The notes below the pieces were generated by a model that searched no databases, had not been told where the DNA came from, and was given only the letters and a program-made list of their open reading frames with translations. DNA of 64,000 nt. It comes from Syngnathus acus. Lineage: Eukaryota; Chordata; Actinopteri; Syngnathiformes; Syngnathidae. Position numbers and translations under genes: made by a program. The stretch spans positions 12,377,693 through 12,441,692 of the forward strand of contig NC_051088.1 in NCBI RefSeq assembly GCF_901709675.1, in the 5' to 3' direction. Below, piece after piece: positions 1 through 10,300 of this stretch; within the stretch, counting starts at the first letter, position 1; every line of letters begins with the position of its first letter.

Positions 1-642
1 GTGGCGGATACAGTCGCGGACTGTAGTCAGCCCGCTAGCCCAGTTAGCATTAGCCCCAAGCGGCTTGCTAATCGCGATGAGCCAGGTAAGACGCATAGCC
101 GTCCAAAGTCATCTCGGTCTACTGGCCGTCGCACTTTGGTCATAGGTGACTCCATTACCCGAAATATTACGCTTAAAAATCCAGCCACGGTAATGTGTAT
201 TTCTGGGGGCAGAGCACCCGACATAGAAGCTAATCTTAGGGAGCTGACTCGCAATAGGTCTAGTCAACAGCGTAGTTCCAACAACACTAGCTACTCGGAC
301 ATAGTGATACACGTCGGCTCCAATGATGTTAGGATGAGGCAATCGGAGATCACAAAGAGAAACATAGCGAGGACTTGTGATCTCGCCAGAAAGATGAGTC
401 GGCATCGAGTATTTGTCTCTGGCCCCCTGCCTGGGAGAGGCACTGATGAGAGGTTTAGTAGATTAGTCTCCCTTAATCGATGGATGGCTGGGTTCTGTAA
501 TAAGCAGGGACTGTATTTTATAGATAACTGGCCCTCCTTCTGGGGCCGCCCCGACCTGCTGAGGAAGGACGGCCTTCACCCTAACCGTGAAGGCGCCTTC
601 ACTCTTTCTAGGAATATAGATTACTGTTTGAGCCACGCATGA
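1..642 (+). CDS. LINE ORF1, SGNH-type esterase domain (5' partial)
   Basis: The 213 codons visible here are open from the first base to TGA at 640-642. The frame has no visible start and probably continues to the left. SGNH hydrolase blocks are present in order: GDSITRN with the nucleophile Ser at codon 51, GSND at codons 106-109 (oxyanion Asn 108), and DGLHPN at codons 190-195 with catalytic Asp 190 and His 193. All catalytic residues are intact. The first ~45 codons are Ser/Arg/Pro-rich and look disordered. Such esterase domains occur in the first ORF of CR1/L2-type LINEs, where a role in membrane or lipid handling of the ribonucleoprotein has been proposed but not settled. It lies in the same frame as the polymerase ORF, separated by one stop codon. 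Confidence 0.85.
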   Translation: MADTVADCSQPASPVSISPKRLANRDEPGKTHSRPKSSRSTGRRTLVIGDSITRNITLKNPATVMCISGGRAPDIEANLRELTRNRSSQQRSSNNTSYSDIVIHVGSNDVRMRQSEITKRNIARTCDLARKMSRHRVFVSGPLPGRGTDERFSRLVSLNRWMAGFCNKQGLYFIDNWPSFWGRPDLLRKDGLHPNREGAFTLSRNIDYCLSHA

Positions 643-693
643 CAGGTCACTTTAGAGCAGGCCGGGGCACAGGTGATTAGACCACCTGTCAGG

Positions 694-3600
694 ATGGGTT
701 TGGAGTCTGTTAAGCTAAAGTTAACTAGCGCTAGGCTAGACTTCCAGCATGCACATAGCTCCTTGTGTAGACTAGAGCGTGACAGTTTGAATAGTGCCAC
801 AGTACACATAAACACACTTTCTACTGGGGTAGTAGACAAATCCAATCACTCCACCCCAACCGGTTTTGCTGATGAAACGGTGCCTGTTTCAGATAATTTT
901 ACATGTGTAACAAATATTTACTATCAGATTCCCACGGTCGTATCGTCCCGCCGCGCTAACAAACATTCGAGAGGTGATGTCAGGCCTAGAGAACACAATC
1001 TTACTCGCATCTCGTTTAAATATCCTTCGATAGATACGCACCCTGACCGACCGATTACGCTTAAACTCGGTTTTATGAATATTAGATCGCTTCATACAAA
1101 AGCAGTTCTCGTTAATGACCTCATCACGGAACATAATCTAAACGTTTTTGGTCTCTGCGAGACCTGGTTAAAACCTAATGAACTGATGCCGCTTAATGAG
1201 GCCTCGCCTCCAAATTTTGTGAGCTCGCATGTGGCGCGTCCTCGAAAAAAGGGTGGGGGTGTCGCCCTCATCTCGAATTCTGAGCTGAGACTTAGGCCTC
1301 GTTCGACCAATGTATTTAAAACATTTGAAGTTCTCACTGTCCGATCCACCGCTTTACCGTCATTTTATCTTGCTGTTATTTACCGTCCACCCGGGGCTTA
1401 CTCTGGCTTCCTGGATGAATTTTCAGAATTCGTGGCTGATCTCGTAACCAATGCCGATAATATAATTATCATGGGTGATTTCAACATCCACATGAATTTA
1501 CCGTCAGAGCCACTTACTTCGGCGTTTCAGACTTTAACTGATATGTTTGGTTTTTCGCAAGCCGTACAGGCAGCAACGCATAAGAATGGAAATACCATAG
1601 ATCTGGTATTATCCCGAGGACTTGCAACCTCAAATATAGCAGTGCTGCCATACACTACTGTTTTGTCTGATCATTACTTAATAAAATTTGAAATTTTAGT
1701 TTCTTGTCAAAGACAAGAGAGCAATCGGAATTATAGGAGCCGTAATTTTAACTCCATGACTGCAACTGCGCTATCTGAGTTACTGTCGCCGGCAACTGCC
1801 ATATTTCCCGCGTACACCGGCTCTGTTGATAACCTTACAAATGAATTCAATGCGACATTGTTAAATGCCATTGACTCTGTGGCGCCGTTATGTCTGAAAA
1901 CTCGCCGTAGATTGCCTACTCCGTGGTTCACGGATGAAACGCGTACGCTTAAGCAATTATGTAGAAAGCATGAGCGCAGATGGCGTCTAACCAAACTTGA
2001 GGTTTTCCATCAGGCATGGCAGGACAGCCTCCTGAAATATAAGGATGCGCTTATCTTAGCAAAAACTCGGTATTTCTCGCAAGTTATTAATCTCAATAAA
2101 AACAATCCGAAACACCTATTTGATACAGTGGCAAAGCTGACTCTACGCCAGCCGACCCCCGATAATTCCTTCCACTCAGCTGACGAGTTCATTAAATTTT
2201 TTGCTCAAAAGGTTGAGTCCATTAGGGACGAGATCAAGAATACCATTCCAGTCGTGCGGTCGAGCCCGCCGTGTACCAACGCTGATGATCATGCAACAAC
2301 CCTCTCAACTTTTAATAGCGTGTCCCTTGAAAGGCTTACACAAATGGTTAGTGCGGCTAAACAAACAACATGTTTGCTCGACCCTCTTCCAGCCAAACTA
2401 CTTAAAGAATTATTTCATATTTTAGGACCGTCTGTCTTAAATATAATCAAGCTGTCTGTCTCCTCTGGGATAGTGCCAACAGCCTTCAAAACCGCTATCA
2501 TTAAACCGTTGCTTAAGCGACCAAATCTTGACCCGGACTGTCTCAGTAATTATAGGCCAGTTTCAAACCTCCCATTTATAGCAAAACTTCTTGAAAAAGT
2601 AGTAGCACAGCAGCTTAATGATTACATGGTCGCCAATAATCGATATGACTCTTTTCAGTCTGGTTTTAGAGCTAATCATTCCACTGAGACAGCACTTGCT
2701 AAAGTGACTAACGATCTCCTCATAGCTATGGATTCAAACACTTCATCTGTACTGTTACTACTCGATCTTAGTGCTGCCTTCGACACTGTAGACTTTGATA
2801 TTTTATTAGGGCGTCTTAAAAGTTGTGTTGGTATTTCAGGGTCAGCACTAGGCTGGTTCCATTCCTATCTATCAAATAGGACGCACCGAGTGGTCCATGG
2901 CAATGCGTCCTCTGAGCTCTATAATGTTACGTGTGGTGTCCCACAGGGATCGGTTCTCGGACCAATTTTATTTAATATTTATATGATCCCGCTTGGGGAC
3001 ATAATACGTAAATATAATATTAGTTTTCAATGCTACGCGGATGACACCCAATTATATATGCCATTATCGATGACAGATCCGCGTGATTGTTGTAATCTTG
3101 AGGCATGCCTTGCGGAGATCAAGCAATGGATGTCTCTCAACTTCCTTCGTCTTAACCCAGATAAAACTGAGATGTTGATAATTGGTCCAACTCGTTTTCA
3201 ACACTTGTTCAAGGAAACCGCTATAACTATAGATAACCGTACTATCACTCAGAGCGATACTGTAACTAATCTCGGGGTAATGTTTGACCAAACTCTCTCC
3301 TTTCAAAAGCACATTAAGAATATAACCAGAATTGCGTTCTTTCACCTTCGTAATATTGCAAAGATTCGTCCGATCCTCTCGACCGGTGATGCGGAAACTA
3401 TTATACATGCGTTCGTCACGTCGCGCCTGGACTACTGTAATGTACTATTCTCTGGTCTTCCTAAGTCCCGCATCAAAAGTCTACAGTTAGTACAAAATGC
3501 TGCTGCAAGGCTGCTCTCACGGACAAGAAAATTTGACCACATTACCCCAATATTAGCCAACTTACATTGGCTCCCGGTCCATTTAAGATGTGACTTCAAG

Positions 3601-3876
3601 GTTCTTCTATTAACCTATAAATCATTGCATGGCTTAGCGCCTTCGTATCTCGTCGACCTAGTTGTTCCTTATGCTCCGTCTCGTAACCTTCGTTCGCAAA
3701 ACGCTACCCTTTTAGCGACACCGAGGGCCAAGAAAGTGTCTGCAGGGTCTAGAGCATTTTCTATCCGGGCTCCAGAGCTTTGGAATGCCCTCCCAATGGA
3801 TATTAGGACTGCTACCTCAGTAGAAACATTTAAGACACGTTTAAAGACACATTTCTATGACATGGCCTTTAACTAA
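694..3876 (+). CDS. LINE ORF2, apurinic endonuclease plus reverse transcriptase
   Basis: This is a 1060-residue frame read from ATG 694 to TAA 3874-3876, with no stop or frameshift. A GTG at 673 lies upstream in frame, but 694 is the first ATG after the ORF1 stop. An exonuclease/endonuclease/phosphatase domain spans roughly residues 125-330: NIRS (Asn 129), CETW (Glu 156), GDFN (Asp 262, Asn 264) and SDH (Asp 326, His 327). The reverse transcriptase spans roughly 480-800: DLSAAFD (Asp 691), GVPQGSVLGP, and YADD at 781-784. The C-terminal ~200 residues include the HWLPV and LLLTYKSLHG-type segments common in fish L2 proteins. The endonuclease nicks target DNA and the RT copies the element RNA at the nick (target-primed reverse transcription). 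No catalytic residue is missing, so this copy could be competent or only recently silenced. Confidence 0.93.
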   Translation: MGLESVKLKLTSARLDFQHAHSSLCRLERDSLNSATVHINTLSTGVVDKSNHSTPTGFADETVPVSDNFTCVTNIYYQIPTVVSSRRANKHSRGDVRPREHNLTRISFKYPSIDTHPDRPITLKLGFMNIRSLHTKAVLVNDLITEHNLNVFGLCETWLKPNELMPLNEASPPNFVSSHVARPRKKGGGVALISNSELRLRPRSTNVFKTFEVLTVRSTALPSFYLAVIYRPPGAYSGFLDEFSEFVADLVTNADNIIIMGDFNIHMNLPSEPLTSAFQTLTDMFGFSQAVQAATHKNGNTIDLVLSRGLATSNIAVLPYTTVLSDHYLIKFEILVSCQRQESNRNYRSRNFNSMTATALSELLSPATAIFPAYTGSVDNLTNEFNATLLNAIDSVAPLCLKTRRRLPTPWFTDETRTLKQLCRKHERRWRLTKLEVFHQAWQDSLLKYKDALILAKTRYFSQVINLNKNNPKHLFDTVAKLTLRQPTPDNSFHSADEFIKFFAQKVESIRDEIKNTIPVVRSSPPCTNADDHATTLSTFNSVSLERLTQMVSAAKQTTCLLDPLPAKLLKELFHILGPSVLNIIKLSVSSGIVPTAFKTAIIKPLLKRPNLDPDCLSNYRPVSNLPFIAKLLEKVVAQQLNDYMVANNRYDSFQSGFRANHSTETALAKVTNDLLIAMDSNTSSVLLLLDLSAAFDTVDFDILLGRLKSCVGISGSALGWFHSYLSNRTHRVVHGNASSELYNVTCGVPQGSVLGPILFNIYMIPLGDIIRKYNISFQCYADDTQLYMPLSMTDPRDCCNLEACLAEIKQWMSLNFLRLNPDKTEMLIIGPTRFQHLFKETAITIDNRTITQSDTVTNLGVMFDQTLSFQKHIKNITRIAFFHLRNIAKIRPILSTGDAETIIHAFVTSRLDYCNVLFSGLPKSRIKSLQLVQNAAARLLSRTRKFDHITPILANLHWLPVHLRCDFKVLLLTYKSLHGLAPSYLVDLVVPYAPSRNLRSQNATLLATPRAKKVSAGSRAFSIRAPELWNALPMDIRTATSVETFKTRLKTHFYDMAFN

Positions 3877-4352
3877 CTTGGAGTGGCCGATTCGGCCGGA
3901 GTTTGTTTTGTTTTCTCTCCCCCCCCTCCCCGGCCGGGGAGGTGGTTAGGTGGCACCCAAGCTGACAGCGGCTATCTGGATTCTTGTGGGCTAATTCAGG
4001 TTGGGGGAACTGCAGCTCAACCTCCATAGCCAGGATAGCAGAGGGCTCCTCTGGCAGCCCTTCGCTCTGACTTGGACATCTACTTTTGATTTTCATATTA
4101 TGTATTATTTGTGCCCTCTCTGCATCCATTACAACCTGGTGATCCTGAAAGGGGGATCCTTCCATCTGTGGTCCCTTCTCAAGGTTTCTCATTTTCCCCG
4201 GGCAGGGGTTTTGAGTTTTTCCTTGCCCTTTTGGGAGCTTAAGATCAGGGGATGCTTTGAGAATAATTGTCAATTTTTGTCTATGTGAAGCCCTTTGAGA
4301 CTGCTTGTGATTTAGGGCTATACAAATAAACTTGACTTGACTTGACTTGACT
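3877..4352 (+). other. 3' UTR, hairpin and pentamer tail of the LINE
   Basis: This is non-coding DNA after the polymerase stop. A C-rich run (about 3917-3935) lies near its start. At the end, AGCCCT (4289-4294) can pair with AGGGCT (4314-4319), closing a hairpin with a 19-nt loop. AAATAAA follows, then four tandem CTTGA units (4331-4350). A 3' stem-loop followed by short tandem repeats is the recognition end known for L2/CR1-group elements and for the SINEs that borrow it. Confidence 0.85.
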
Positions 4353-7300
4353 ACGCTTAAAATGACCTCATCTAGAATTCACTTTGATAAAGGATGTACA
4401 GTTGCAAAGTTTTCTCTGCTCAGCACATAAGTAACAAGTAGAAGTTTGTGAAACACGCTTCGTCTGGAAGGTGAACACAGTTTGTGTCAGAGCTCACTTC
4501 CAGGAAGTAAGTGCATAAAGTAAAGAGGACAGCCCGCACGCCCGCCCGCATCCATGGTACCTGTGTCTACCACTCATCCTAACCCAATCCATCATTTATC
4601 ACCAAATCCAAAGCAAACGAAAATCTTTCATGATGACAGAGCAATGTGGAAAATGGCATTCCGATAACTTCACGTCTTTTTTCCTGGGTGGAACCCTAAA
4701 ACCAAAATGTTCATCTCTTTCATGTATTTCCACATCCTTTGTTCCCACTGCATTTTTATTTTACAGCGCTGTTTTTTTTAGCAGCCTTCACTTCCAGGAA
4801 GTGTCCGGTGAGGCTAGTCGACAAAACGGAAGAGAAATCAGAGCTGCTGCTGCCGTACGATGGGCTAAAGGTTAAACATCACTAATAAAAATAAGCATGA
4901 ACTGGGAGGACTGATTTTATAATCTACAACGCTGGGTTGGAGTGTTTGCTATCCACTATAACAACAACAACTATACAAACATTCAAGGATCCAGTGGAAC
5001 AAATGAGAGGACAAGAAGCTACATCGGTCCCAAGGTCCCGAAAGGAAGGAAAGTTCAACTCTCCCGGCCACAGCAGTAAAAACAGAGAAGGGAAAAAAAG
5101 GTCATAAGTGCTGGAAACAAAAAAAAGATGGAGGAACGCGAGAGATTGTCCAGGAAGTAAGTCACACACAGTTTTGCTTAGATAGCAAGACATCCAAGCA
5201 AGCAATTGTATCGTTACGTTTCTATTCAGGTCCTACTATCTATGCTTTGTTTTTTTTTGTTTTTTTTTTGCTTAAGCATCATACGTTCCACTCACAAAGA
5301 AGCAGGCCCATATTTCCGCCTCTCTTATGAAAGACAACATGGAAATTTTATATTAGTTAGAAGCAATGGAAGGAGAAGGAATCATGTAACGTAATAAAAG
5401 CGTTAGCGGGCATAGAAAGCCTCTTGTACCACAATCTTGGAAAGCACAGAAAGGAACACACACATAAGAGAAGAGACGGGAAGAGATTGGAAGCTTTGGA
5501 AAGAGAGCAGGGTCTCCATCTCCTCTCGCCAAATTTGCTTTGGCAACTGTTTCCGTGGGAATGGTGAGAGACTGGCTCTCCTCAGTCGAGGAAAGCGGTG
5601 GACCCGCCTACCAAGCTCCGAGGCGAAAGATAGACACGGGGAGAAGGGTTAGGGTGTAAGTAAATACAGCTGGACTTTTCCATCCCTGTTCCTTTTCCAT
5701 CGCTTACCCCCAAGTGACAAGACGTGATTCCATCCACTTTGTGGCTTGAATGTTTATTTGGCAATTACACAATTACCAGTGTGTGAAATGAATACAGAAA
5801 TGTTATTTGATTACTCTTGACGTCAAAGGTAACGTGACACCATTAGTTCCCCGGTAGAAATATTGAATTTATTTTCATGGGACTAGCCAAAAGTTTGTAT
5901 AGACGCCATATTGTGTCTATTGTGCACTGATGTTGTTATTTCATCCCATAGGGACACAGGAAGTGGCATCATCAAACAATGCCCATATGGGCAACACAAT
6001 ATAGAGAATATACCAAATCATTTCTTAAGTACAGAGGAATTTCAGGTTGAGTGTTTATTATATTGTAATTCATTCCAGACCCAAAATTAAGTTTTACTTT
6101 TTTAAGTCTGTGTGTAGTAAAAATAAATATAATGCAAAAGGAAATATAGAAATGAGTGATAACACAGTATTCTATATAAAAAATAATACAATCAAATTTT
6201 TTTTTTTAGATGTAAGTGACTCATTGTTTTTCTAGGAATAATGTCTTTCAAAGTATATTCTTGGAAACAGTTGGCTTTTTTTACAATATATTGTTGAATC
6301 AATGATGGGAATACTCCGACTTTTTATGACATGTGATGATGGACCGTATTTATTCAATGGCTTAATAAAAATGTTGTTGCAAGTTTTTAATCAAATCATT
6401 GAGTTGGAATTTAGTGTTACTTTTATGGTCATTGCCTATACATGTGAGAGCCATTGAAGCGAAAAGCAATTTTTCTCTTCCACATACATCCTACGTATTC
6501 CACTTGCTTTTAAAACGAATCTGTAAATCATTCGCCTGATTCACGCAGTTTCGATATGAGTAATTTTTGTTTCACGCTAATTGGGAGGTGTTGATAAACC
6601 AGGATGACATTTGGCATAGAAACTGTTGAATGACAGATGAGAGGAAAAAAAATTCCTTTGTTTACAGCCCTTGTAAAAGTTGTAGGAGGCTGGGGGGAGG
6701 GGGAGGTGGGGGGGGCATGTAGTGCGGAATACGCTGCTGGCTCTTAGCCTTGCATCAGTGCAAATAGCTGGCCTCCTTTTAAAAGAGGCCAGATGTGAAT
6801 TATGGTTAACAAGAGGAGGAATGTGTCTGTGTATGTGCACGATGGGGGGAAAGGCGGAACGCGGGGCGTAATTCTGCTTGACGTTTAACGTGCCCTAAGG
6901 TTGAGGTTGCTCGTGAAAGGGTTAAGTCGCATGGCTGAGCAAATACATAAATAGCAGTGGGGAAATGTGTGTGGGCATGAACACGTTTGCCAGCTGGCAA
7001 GGAAGGAAAGGGCATGCATGCACATGCAAAGCGGCAGTTTGATTTCCAATTACAACTTAAGTGGCACTGGATGCAACGCCGGCACCTACTCCTTCACCTC
7101 ACTCGAGACTGGAGTACAAGTCATAACCCGTGAAACCCGAGGAGTATTGAAAACGACCCAACAAAACAGATGCGATATGAACGGTGTCTGCTTGCTCCAT
7201 TATACAATTGCGTACATGTACGTTCAACTGTAAAAAAATAAAATAAATAAAATCGACACACCCATTCAAACACATGAGTCTGAAAGAATTGGAAAATAGC

Positions 7301-10300
7301 CAAAAGCCGATTATCTGGTCTGGTATATTTCAGGGGGCAGTTCCACCACCGGTGTTTGTGGTGACAAATACGAAATTCCAAAACAAATGTTTACCCTTGA
7401 TGATCTCACGGGAAAATAAAGCCCTGTAGTTGTTATCAGACATCAGTCAGCTTTCTGGCTGTCCATTTGACTAAAGTTAGCTTAGTGATAGGTTTATGTG
7501 GTCTAGAATTGTGTTATGTTACAATTTAAAACCCAATCTCCCGAGTATGTTTTGTTTTTAATGGCACACTTCATGCCTGGCAATCTTCAAATAGGGCAGA
7601 GCAATGGCTGAAAATAACAGTTTGCTATTGTGAGTGCATCGTGTGTCCTTGCACTGGCAACTTGCCCCGCTTGGCTCTTCCTGTCAGAGTGGAGGATGAA
7701 GGGGATTTAAATGAGGGCGGGGGCCTGTAGTCAAATCCCTTCTCATCTTACAGGCATCATTACGCCTGCTGAAGCCTTCCTTCTCCATAGAGGGACCCCA
7801 GACAGACTGCAATTTACAGTCTTATCCCCTCTTGCACTTACACCTGTACTTTAAGGATTTCTTGTAAGTTGTGCCCCCGATTAATGTCTAGTTTTAGGTT
7901 CACAGCACAAAAGAAAGTCTAGACCCACCTGGAAACCACATTGGCTTGTCTCAGTCACACGAAGACCACCTGGTGTCAATCTACACTATGGTGGTACAAA
8001 TACACTTTTGGAAAATTAGACTTGCTCATCATGTGATTAATATCGCAGCTTACCATCTGAATATTATCGTACGGTTAGGGGTGGTGGTATGGGGATTCAC
8101 AGATGGAATGTTTTGCTCAGACTCGGCGGATGTGAATGAATAAACAATCGGAGCGGGTCTCGCTTGGGGTGACAAAGGTGAAAGAAAGGAGGTTGCCAGA
8201 ATGGTTAAAAATGTGTCCTCCACAGACAGCAAAGAAGGTCAACAGCTAAGCAATATATACAGAAAAGTAAACTTTGCTGTTTATTGTACTGTATGTTTAC
8301 TGCAGAGTTCAGCCCTGTATATCCGTTAGAAAGGTTACTTTTCTAGTCCAAAATGTAACACTCAACCCTCTGCGTGGGTGCCGCTTATACCTTTCCTAAC
8401 AACAGCAAGAGTCAACACTCAAGTCAAGGTAGAATTTCACATTCGTCTCCACTTTGCTGCATTCTTGGCGATATCTCAAGTACAAGGCCCGCCGAGCGTG
8501 GTCAGGTGTAAGGCGTGGAATCGAGAAGGATCTTGTAGGATTAGGATTGTTTGACACCGGAGGTCACAAGTGACGGTGAAGTCTCCTCCCTGCTGTTCTC
8601 AGTTGCTTAAGTGAGCAAACGTGTGCTCTATCGGTCTTATGATTTTCAACATCCAAATTCCTCCCAATAGATTTGTGGCAGACGGTCTGCCATGCCTCAA
8701 ACTTCACGTTCTTATACGTACTTTGCTCATTCATAAGACTTCTTTATCACCCTCTTCCAAAATACCAAATCAACCAAAATCAGAAGAATAGCTTAAATAA
8801 CGGTGCCAGAGGAACAATTCAGTGTCCTGATAGTATAACCAACTGGTGGATGTACACAAAGCACAAAGTCTTGCAGAGATCAGATGGCTGGAGGCTGCAG
8901 CCTTTTTCCTTCCTGTCTCGGGGGAAGGATTAGTTCTGTCTGTCAGCTGTTTCAGACATCACGGCTAGCCGCGCTCCTGAGCGGGCTTCTCGTATGACAG
9001 ACGCCGCCACTCAACTCGACCAGCCAGCTCGCTATATGTTGCATAGAAAGGCCCTTGTGTCCACCGATGGCTGTGTTTGTTGTGCACGGGCATTAAATGG
9101 GCCGTGCGTATTCTGACATGGCCCGCATTTGAGTTCAAAACAGAGTCAGTAGTGGTGAAAAAGAAATTGGATTCAAATCGGTATTGCAATGGAATCAAAT
9201 CGGTCAACTAAATTAGACTGTCCAGGAAAAATGTCACAAGCATCACATTGGAGAAACTTGTCTGTGCTTTTGATGGACCGGACGAAGGTGACAGAGATTG
9301 TCTGTCTGTACTTGTGCAATGTGTGCTGAAGTGCCAACTGGCAGAGCAGAGGCATAATGGTGCGGGTTGTTAGCGAGCACTCCAGTTGCGCCGTGATGAG
9401 AATGTTTTCGACAGCTTTTAGACACTTGGTTATAATGATGTTCTGCATGCCCTGTAGCAAGCTGGAACTTTTTTTCCCTCGACTTCCAATCAGACCGCTG
9501 AACATTTTTTTTTTTTTTTTTTTTTACCAGCAGCCGTGCTAACTTGTAGAAACATGCTGAGCCCAGACAAATTCAGTTTAAATGGTTTTGCATATAAAAA
9601 ATAAAAAGAAATTACAGCCAGTGCCAGGTTTCAACAGACAGTATAGACAGTCACGCCTTTTGACGTTAATATCAGGATATACGGTACCTATATAAAAAGC
9701 TTGTTTTTCCAAATTTTCCAAAGGACGGAGCATTGCAGGTCGCTGTTAATGTGCAATAAGCCGAATACAATGTTTGCTTATAATCAATTAACGGAATTAC
9801 CGCATCATAAAACGGGGCTATCGGAAATCAAGAAAACAATCTCCCAATCTCTGCCGTGCCGCAACGTGATAGGTGGAAACCTTGTTAGAGTGGAGCTTGG
9901 ATAAATCAATGAGCACCAGAGGCTCCTTGAGGGCCAACGAAGAGGAGGGGCAGGTTATAGTAAATCAATTGTCGGCCAATTCATTTACATTGATAGTATC
10001 GGAATAATGGCATAGTGTAATAAAATGGTAATCGCGGACTTTAACTGCAGCCATTGGTTGTTTGGCAGTCTGAGCTGCAGGGAAAATGGCAGTGGCCCAG
10101 ATTCTCTGCGCAACATGTGCGCGCTCATCCCTGTGCGTGGCTGGCACTCCGCGCTTGGCAAAATGTGTCATTTATTTTTGTTGTGGCTTGATAAGTGAGT
10201 CCTAGTGTGGCTGAGAACAACACACGTGCTCGCACATCCACTTGAATTAATCCCAGATATGCAACCCGACGTCAGTGGCAGATGGCTCGGTGAGCAGATT

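Larger units (their letters stand above)
1..4352 (+). mobile_element. L2/CR1-group non-LTR retrotransposon (LINE), 5' end outside window
   Basis: Seen: an SGNH-esterase reading frame is followed by an endonuclease plus reverse-transcriptase frame, a ~475 bp 3' UTR, a 6-bp-stem hairpin and a tandem CTTGA tail. Esterase domains in the first ORF are known from the CR1/L2 group. The AP-endonuclease, the YADD reverse transcriptase and the short-repeat tail fit the L2 clade better than L1 (poly-A tail) or RTE. The left edge of the window cuts the element, so its 5' UTR, true ORF1 start and upstream target-site duplication cannot be seen. The polymerase frame is unbroken over more than 1,000 codons, which suggests a young copy. 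Clade assignment is from motifs and tail structure only. Confidence 0.9.

Noticed and set aside
3869-4288. Open frames in the 3' UTR of the LINE on both strands
   Set aside because: They lie after the polymerase stop, in the hairpin/tail region, and have no domain.
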